A DNA stretch of 64,000 nt, taken from positions 279,434-343,433 of the forward strand of contig NZ_BAABCJ010000007.1 in the NCBI RefSeq assembly GCF_039538765.1. Reading direction: 5' to 3'. This DNA comes from Zhihengliuella alba. GTDB taxonomy: Bacteria > Actinomycetota > Actinomycetes > Actinomycetales > Micrococcaceae. Made by a program: the position numbers and the translations under genes. Below the pieces are notes generated by a model that saw nothing but the letters and a program-made list of their open reading frames with translations, was not told where the DNA came from and did not search any database. This document shows, piece by piece, positions 59,059 to 64,000 of the stretch. Positions within the stretch are counted from its first letter, which is position 1; every line of letters begins with the position of its first letter.

Positions 59059-60510
59059 GTGCACCAGCCATCAGCATCCGTCCGTCGCTCCGCTCCGTCC
59101 CGGAGGCGGCGCTTGGCTCCGGCAGCCGCCGTCGCAGTCCTCGCGCTCGGCATGGGCGCCTGCGCCACCGGCTCGCAGCCCGATCAGCCCGCCGAGGGCC
59201 CGTCCTTCGAGGCGGACGCCGAGATGCAGGGCGAGCTGAGCATCATGGGCTTCAACCCGGACGCAGACGAGATCGCCCGGACCCGAACGGATATCGCGAT
59301 CGACGCCGTCGAGGGCGCCGACCCGAACATCATCGAGGGCGAACTGGACGTCCAGCAGTTCCTGTCCTCCATCGCCTCGGGCGAGGCCCCCGACCTCATC
59401 TACGCGAACCGCAACCAGCTCGGCACGTTCGCCTCCCGCAACGCCATCCTCCCGCTCGACTCGTGCCTCGAGGCGGAGGGCGTCGAGGTCGGTGATTTTC
59501 GTGAGCCGGCGATCGAGCAGGCGACCTTCAACGACAGCCTCTACGGGCTGCCCGAGTTCAACCAGGTCCAGATCATCATGGCCAACGGAGACCTCCTCGA
59601 GCAGGAGGGCCTGACCACGGACGACGTCGACGGCTCCGACTGGGAGGCCGTCGCGGCCGCGAACGAGAAGCTCTCCCGCTCCGAGGGAGGCAAGCTGTCC
59701 GTCATCGGCTTCGATTCGAAGCTCCCCGAGTTCCTGCCGCTGTGGGCCAAGGCGAACGGCACGGACCTGATCTCGGAGGACGGACGCACCGCGCAGCTCG
59801 ACGACCCGAAGGTGGTCGAGGCGCTCGAGTTCGCCGTCGGCATCTACGAGGCCCAGGGCGGTTTCGGGGACGTGAAGGCATTCCGCGACTCAGCGGACTT
59901 CTTCGGTGCGGGCAACCAGTTCGCGTCCAACACGCTCGGTGCGATGCCGATGGAGCAGTGGTACGTCAACATCCTCAACGACGTCTCCCCCGAGGCACCG
60001 ATGGCGTTCACGACCTTCAAGGACCAGGAAGGGGAGCCGCTGAGCTACGCCACCGGCTCTGCGTGGGCCATCCCGGCCGGCGGGAGCAACCCGGCGGCCG
60101 CCTGCCGCTTCCTCGCCTCCATGACGAAGACCGACACCTGGCTGGCCGCCGCAGAGGCACGGGCGTCCGCACGCGAGGAGGAGGGCAAGCCGTTCACCGG
60201 CCTCTTCACCGGCAACCGCGAGGCCGACGAGGAGATCCGCAGCACGTACGTGGACACCTCGGAGGCCCTGACGGGACCGTGGGCCGAGGCCGTCGAGGCC
60301 TCCTACACCGCCAACGAGAACTCCTTCTCGCAGCCGGCGACCCCCGCAGACGCCGAGTTCGAGCAGGCCTGGATGGACGGCGTGAACCGAGTCCTCACCG
60401 GCGAGCAGACGCCCGAGGACTCCTTGGCGGCCGCGCAGGAGGAGGCGCAGGCCGCGCTGGACGAGGCGTGGGCCGAGTGGGATGACAGCGAGGCCGGGTC
60501 CGAGGGCTGA
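59059..60510 (+). CDS. Sugar ABC transporter substrate-binding lipoprotein
   Basis: 483 residues from a GTG with AAGGAG 6 nt upstream. An Arg-rich start, a hydrophobic segment and a lipobox GMGAC (Cys35) make it a membrane-tethered lipoprotein. The mature part fits cluster 1 extracellular solute-binding proteins (YELDVQQFLSSIASGEAPDL-type region, LPLDSCLEAEGVEVGDF, GLPEFNQVQIIMANGDLLEQ, AMPMEQWYVN). The family binds oligosaccharides or glycerophosphodiesters. The C-terminal 45 residues are an acidic Ala/Glu helix. Two permease genes follow directly. Confidence 0.93.
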   Translation: MHQPSASVRRSAPSRRRRLAPAAAVAVLALGMGACATGSQPDQPAEGPSFEADAEMQGELSIMGFNPDADEIARTRTDIAIDAVEGADPNIIEGELDVQQFLSSIASGEAPDLIYANRNQLGTFASRNAILPLDSCLEAEGVEVGDFREPAIEQATFNDSLYGLPEFNQVQIIMANGDLLEQEGLTTDDVDGSDWEAVAAANEKLSRSEGGKLSVIGFDSKLPEFLPLWAKANGTDLISEDGRTAQLDDPKVVEALEFAVGIYEAQGGFGDVKAFRDSADFFGAGNQFASNTLGAMPMEQWYVNILNDVSPEAPMAFTTFKDQEGEPLSYATGSAWAIPAGGSNPAAACRFLASMTKTDTWLAAAEARASAREEEGKPFTGLFTGNREADEEIRSTYVDTSEALTGPWAEAVEASYTANENSFSQPATPADAEFEQAWMDGVNRVLTGEQTPEDSLAAAQEEAQAALDEAWAEWDDSEAGSEG

Positions 60511-60516
60511 CGGACC

Positions 60517-61512
60517 ATGACCGACGCTTCCATCCCCGGTCCCGCCGCGCTGAGGCCGCGGCGGGACCGCCCCAGCGGCACCCCCGCACCGTCGCTCCGC
60601 CCGGGCCAACGACGGGCGCGGCGACGCCACGTGCGCAACGCCTTGGTGTTCATCTCGCCGTGGATCCTCGGGTTCCTGATCTTCACGGCCTGGCCGATCA
60701 TCTACAGCGGCTACCTCTCGCTGACGGACTACGACGTCCTGACAGACCCCAACTTCGTTGGTTTCGACAACTATCAGGCGCTGACCACGGACCCCAAGGT
60801 CGCCATGGCACTGCAGAACACCTTCGTGTTCGCTGCGCTGTCCGTGCCGACCAACATCATCCTCTCGCTCGGACTCGCCGTCCTCCTGCACCGGACAGTG
60901 CGGGCCCGAGGCTTCTTCCGGACGGCGTTCTACCTGCCGAACATGACGCCGCCCGTCGCCGTCGGCGTCCTGCTGCTGCTGCTGTTCAACGGCCACAACG
61001 GCCTCGTGAACGACGTGCTGGAGTTCTTCGGCATCCCGGGCCCGGCCTGGACCACGGACCCGACGTGGGTGAAGCCGGGACTGGTGCTGATGAGCCTCTG
61101 GACGCTGGGCGCCTCGGTGATCATCCTGCTCGCGGCGCTGAACAACGTCCCCCGCGACCTGTTGGACGCGGCCCGCGTGGACGGCGCCGGCCCCGTCCGG
61201 CGGTTCGTGTCGGTGACGCTGCCGATGATCTCCAGCACGCTCTTCTTCCTGGTCATCGTCAACACCATCGCCGGGATGCAGTCCTTCACGGAGGCCTACA
61301 CCGCGTACTTCGGGGCCGGCAACGATACGTACAGCAACGATGCCGCACTGTTCTATGTGATCTACCTGTTCCGCCAGGCCTTCGAGTTCCTCAACATGGG
61401 CTTCGCCTCGGCGATGGCCTGGCTGCTGTTCCTGATCATCATGGTCATCACCGCCGTGCAGATGGTGGTGGGCCGACGGTTGGTCTTCTATCAGGGGGAA
61501 GACGGTGGATAG
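60517..61512 (+). CDS. Sugar ABC transporter permease (MalF-like)
   Basis: 331 residues, six membrane helices after a basic N-terminal tail of about 35 residues. First helix ALVFISPWILGFLIFTAWPI. The EAA coupling loop reads LLDAARVDGAGPVRRFVSVT with TLPM. It pairs with the next gene, which overlaps by 8 bp. It is 6 nt after the binding protein stop, so the three genes are one operon. Confidence 0.95.
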   Translation: MTDASIPGPAALRPRRDRPSGTPAPSLRPGQRRARRRHVRNALVFISPWILGFLIFTAWPIIYSGYLSLTDYDVLTDPNFVGFDNYQALTTDPKVAMALQNTFVFAALSVPTNIILSLGLAVLLHRTVRARGFFRTAFYLPNMTPPVAVGVLLLLLFNGHNGLVNDVLEFFGIPGPAWTTDPTWVKPGLVLMSLWTLGASVIILLAALNNVPRDLLDAARVDGAGPVRRFVSVTLPMISSTLFFLVIVNTIAGMQSFTEAYTAYFGAGNDTYSNDAALFYVIYLFRQAFEFLNMGFASAMAWLLFLIIMVITAVQMVVGRRLVFYQGEDGG

Positions 61513-62431
61513 TACGACGACGCTGCCTGCGGCAGTACCCGATCCGCAGGTGGCCGACAGGGCCACGAAGCTCAGGGAGCGCGCCGACTATCGAGCGAAC
61601 CGCAAGGGCTGGCTCGGACGCGGGCTGATCATCGCACTGCTCACGCTCGCCACGGTCGTCTTCGTCTACCCCTTGATCTGGCTGGTGAGCGCGTCCCTCA
61701 AGCCCCGCTCCGAGGTCTTCGACAACAAGCTCATCCCCGAGTCGCCGACCATCGAGAACTACATCACCATCTGGCAGGAGGCGCCGCTCGCGCTCTGGAT
61801 CGGCAATACGCTCCTCGTGACGGTTCTGGCGGCGGTCGCGGTCACCTTCAGCAGCGCCCTGGTGGCGTGGGGGTTCTCGTACTACCGATTCCGGGGCCGG
61901 GATGCACTGTTCTTCCTCGTCCTCGCCACGATGATGCTGCCGGGTGCCGTCACGATGATCCCGACGTTCCTCATCTGGGACGCGCTCGGGCAGGTCGGCA
62001 CGCTGACGCCACTCTGGGCGGGGAACCTGTTCGGATCGGCGTTCTACATCTTCCTGATCCGCCAGTTCTTCCTGGATCTGCCGCGTCAGGTCTTCGAGGC
62101 AGCGCGGATCGACGGCGCCACCGACTGGCAGATCTTCACGCGCATCGGGGTGCCACTCTGCAAGCCGGCCCTGGTGGTGACCCTCCTCTTCGAGGCACAG
62201 GCCGCCTGGACCGATCTGATGCGACCGCTCATCTACCTCCGGGACTCGAGCACGTTCACCATCCCGCGCGGACTCAAGGCCATGCTGGACCAGTTCGGCT
62301 TCGCCGGAAACTGGCACTGGGAGCTGATCGTCACGGCGGGCGTCATCACCACGGTGCCGATGATCATCCTGTTCTTCATCGGCCAGCGGCACTTCATCGA
62401 GGGCGTCGCCACCACGGGAGCCAAGTCATGA
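61505..62431 (+). CDS. Sugar ABC transporter permease (MalG-like)
   Basis: 308 residues from a GTG at 61505 inside the end of the previous gene (GGGGGAAG upstream). Six helices; FVYPLIWLVSASLKPRSEVF near the start and EAA loop VFEAARIDGATDWQIFTRIG. It completes the membrane channel. No ATP-binding subunit is encoded in the window, so a shared MsiK-like ATPase elsewhere is expected, as is usual for actinobacterial sugar importers. Confidence 0.95.
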   Translation: MDSTTTLPAAVPDPQVADRATKLRERADYRANRKGWLGRGLIIALLTLATVVFVYPLIWLVSASLKPRSEVFDNKLIPESPTIENYITIWQEAPLALWIGNTLLVTVLAAVAVTFSSALVAWGFSYYRFRGRDALFFLVLATMMLPGAVTMIPTFLIWDALGQVGTLTPLWAGNLFGSAFYIFLIRQFFLDLPRQVFEAARIDGATDWQIFTRIGVPLCKPALVVTLLFEAQAAWTDLMRPLIYLRDSSTFTIPRGLKAMLDQFGFAGNWHWELIVTAGVITTVPMIILFFIGQRHFIEGVATTGAKS

Positions 62432-62462
62432 CGGGGGCCCGGTCTCATGCGAGGGAGACGCC

Positions 62463-63794
62463 GTGATCCCACATCTTCGAGCCCCCGACCTTGCACCGTC
62501 CTTCCTCGCCCGGGGCTACACCTTCATCGGGTGGCACTGCGACCGCCTCGGAACGGATGCCTTCACTGGCCGCCTGCTCGGGCGCCAGACCCTGTTCCTG
62601 CGCGGAGCGGCAGCCGCCGACCTGGTGTACACGCCGGGTCTGTTCCCTCGTCCGGGTGCGCTGCCGCGTTCCGCAGTCCTGCTTCTCCAGGACCGTGGGA
62701 GCGTTCAGACTCTGGAGGGCGAGGAGCACCGGCGTCGGAAGCTGCTCTTCACGTCGTTGGCCCACCCGGGCGAAGCCGAGCGCTTGGCCGATCTCTTCGA
62801 GGAGGAATTCACCGCGGCACTTCCCGTCTGGCGGTCGGCCGGGCGGATCAGGTTTCACGACGAGGCCGTCCGGCTGCTCGGGCGGGCTGCCATTCGCTGG
62901 GCGGGGATCCAGGCAGACGACCGAGTCATGGACCAGCGCGCTGCCGAACTCGGTTCGATGGTGGAGCACGCCGGGTCGATCGGGCCACCGAATTGGGCTG
63001 CCCGACTTCGCCGGCGCCGCACAGAGCTTTGGGCGCGGTCGGTCATCTCCAGCACACGCCAGCATCTCGATGCCGACGCGCCAGACGGGGTATCTGGCAG
63101 GGCACGTGACGGTGCCAGGTGGCCCGTCGACGTCGTAGCCACTCACGCCGAGCCGAGCGGCGGTCTTCTGGACGAGGCGACAGCGGCGGTCGAGTTGCTG
63201 AACCTCCTGAGGCCCATCGTCGCTGTCTCCCGCTTCATCGCGTTCGCCGCTGTGGCTCTCGACGCGCACCCGCACTGGAAACGCATGCTGGCCGAGGCCG
63301 GTGGAACCGGCAACGTGGAACTCAAGAGCGTCGCCGCACCATCCCACGGGGACGGCGTCGCCGGCGAGGGCCTTTCTGACGCCAGACGCTTCGCGGAGGA
63401 GGTACGCAGGACCACGCCCTTCTTCCCGGCGGTCGCGGGGCTCGCGGCGCGCGACTTCGAATGGGAGGGAGCCCGGTTTCCGGCCGGGACCCGGACCATG
63501 GTGGACCTCTATGGCACCAATCATGATCCGCGGATCTGGGCGGATCCGCGGGCCTTCGACCCGGATCGCTTCGAACGAGTCCGCGTCAACGCCGACAACC
63601 TGGTTCCACAGGGCGCTGGCGACGCGGGGGCCGGCCACCGTTGCCCCGGCGAGGCCATGACGCTGGCACTCATCGAACGCGCGGCGGTCGCTCTGGCTCG
63701 CCTGGAGCCAGCCTTTCCCGCGCAAGACCTCACGGTCGATCTTCGGCGGCTTCCGGCGCTGCCCGCGTCGGGCGTCATCCTCGACCTGTCCTGA
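62463..63794 (+). CDS. CYP152-family cytochrome P450 (fatty acid peroxygenase-like)
   Basis: 443 residues from a GTG with GAGGGAG upstream, 31 nt after the permease stop. The haem-thiolate loop is VPQGAGDAGAGHRCPGEAMT (Cys394), with the short PQG-GD arrangement peculiar to CYP152 (P450-BSbeta, OleT). NLLRPIVAVSRFIAFAA contains the family's active-site Arg-Pro that replaces the usual acid-alcohol pair and binds the fatty acid carboxylate. The GSVQTLEGEEHRRRK segment has Gln at the position equivalent to BSbeta Gln85 (His in OleT), favouring hydroxylation over decarboxylation by analogy. CYP152 enzymes use H2O2 directly. Its link to the sugar importer is unexplained. Confidence 0.88.
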   Translation: MIPHLRAPDLAPSFLARGYTFIGWHCDRLGTDAFTGRLLGRQTLFLRGAAAADLVYTPGLFPRPGALPRSAVLLLQDRGSVQTLEGEEHRRRKLLFTSLAHPGEAERLADLFEEEFTAALPVWRSAGRIRFHDEAVRLLGRAAIRWAGIQADDRVMDQRAAELGSMVEHAGSIGPPNWAARLRRRRTELWARSVISSTRQHLDADAPDGVSGRARDGARWPVDVVATHAEPSGGLLDEATAAVELLNLLRPIVAVSRFIAFAAVALDAHPHWKRMLAEAGGTGNVELKSVAAPSHGDGVAGEGLSDARRFAEEVRRTTPFFPAVAGLAARDFEWEGARFPAGTRTMVDLYGTNHDPRIWADPRAFDPDRFERVRVNADNLVPQGAGDAGAGHRCPGEAMTLALIERAAVALARLEPAFPAQDLTVDLRRLPALPASGVILDLS

Positions 63795-63865
63795 GGTGCG
63801 GTGTTCGTCACGACGCCTCCGCCAGTGACTGACAGTGCTCGCGCGCCGATCCGGGTCCGCAGTCA

Positions 63866-64000
63866 TCAGAAGGGGATGGGGTCGGGTTCGGTCGGTGGTG
63901 TGAGGTTCAGGGTCGTTTGGGCGGTGGTGTCGGGGTGGAAGTGGGTGTTGCGCATCAGCGGTCGTGTCGGGTCGACGGTGGCCGGGGGTCGCCAGAGGGG
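63866..64000 (-). CDS. C-terminus of a probable DUF222/HNH endonuclease-family protein (cut by window edge)
   Basis: Only the last 44 residues are visible, ending at tandem stops (TGATGA). The Pro/Thr-rich tail (RPLMRNTHFHPDTTAQTTLN, then PPTEPDPIPF) is typical of the C-terminal end of actinobacterial DUF222/HNH (13E12-like) proteins. These are often multi-copy and linked to mobile or repeat DNA. No catalytic part is in the window. Confidence 0.55.
   Translation of the reverse strand, partial: PLWRPPATVDPTRPLMRNTHFHPDTTAQTTLNLTPPTEPDPIPF

Overview
This is one contiguous piece of a very GC-rich (roughly 70 %) actinobacterial chromosome. Gene content, the tRNA-Ser / SRP RNA / dnaX / recR / lysC order, frequent GTG starts and many -10 boxes placed 6-7 nt before start codons all suggest a member of the Micrococcaceae (Arthrobacter/Citricoccus/Kocuria/Micrococcus relatives). 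The genus assignment is inference. I see no prophage, insertion sequence, CRISPR array or plasmid function. About 58 protein genes, one tRNA and one SRP RNA are supported.

Layout. 1-7.3 kb: start of a RamB-like acetate regulator, a secreted metallophosphoesterase, a GntR/MFS pair with a clear operator, an AlkD-like repair gene behind a toxin-antitoxin-like HTH/PIN pair, and a DUF3052-like protein. 7.4-10.5 kb: glyoxylate shunt (aceA, aceB). 10.7-18.4 kb: anchored surface protein, flavin reductase, DsbA-family oxidoreductase, sugar-porter MFS, LytR_C/VapB-like pair, 2-oxoglutarate oxygenase and a membrane protein. 18.6-20.9 kb: stress cluster of a repeat protein, Mn catalase and a Rieske/DUF2231 fusion. 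21.1-24.8 kb: DUF3100 membrane protein plus M20 amidohydrolase, divergent from an Lrp-type regulator. 24.9-35.4 kb: tRNA-Ser(GGA), SRP RNA, gluQ, a very long dnaX, recR, a DinB-like protein, an ABC exporter and lysC. 35.7-45.6 kb: PhoD phosphatase, APH-like kinase, putative 3-methyladenine glycosylase, cstA, a CC-terminal small protein with an ArsA/Get3-like ATPase, CPA1 antiporter, YchJ-like protein and a lipoprotein. 45.7-49.0 kb: purS-purQ-purL. 49.1-51.3 kb: aldo/keto reductase and a zinc dehydrogenase. 51.5-58.3 kb: SorC-type regulator divergent from a five-gene operon matching tetritol (erythritol/threitol) catabolism. 59.1-63.8 kb: sugar ABC importer (binding protein and two permeases, no ATPase) followed closely by a CYP152-type P450. 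The right edge holds the C-terminus of a probable DUF222/HNH protein.

How it fits together. aceA/aceB with a RamB-like regulator and cstA point to growth on acetate and peptides. The tetritol operon would turn erythritol or D-threitol into D-erythrulose, D-erythrulose-4-phosphate and then D-erythrose-4-phosphate for the pentose phosphate pathway. The Mn catalase cluster, DsbA-like and Rieske proteins suggest oxidative or desiccation stress defence. Two secreted phosphoesterases suggest phosphate scavenging.

Most notable for follow-up: the CC-terminal small protein/ArsA pair, the sugar-importer/CYP152 pairing, the divergent SorC operator, the roughly 1,300-residue DnaX, the widespread leaderless promoter pattern, and the many short tandem duplications of 15-30 bp.
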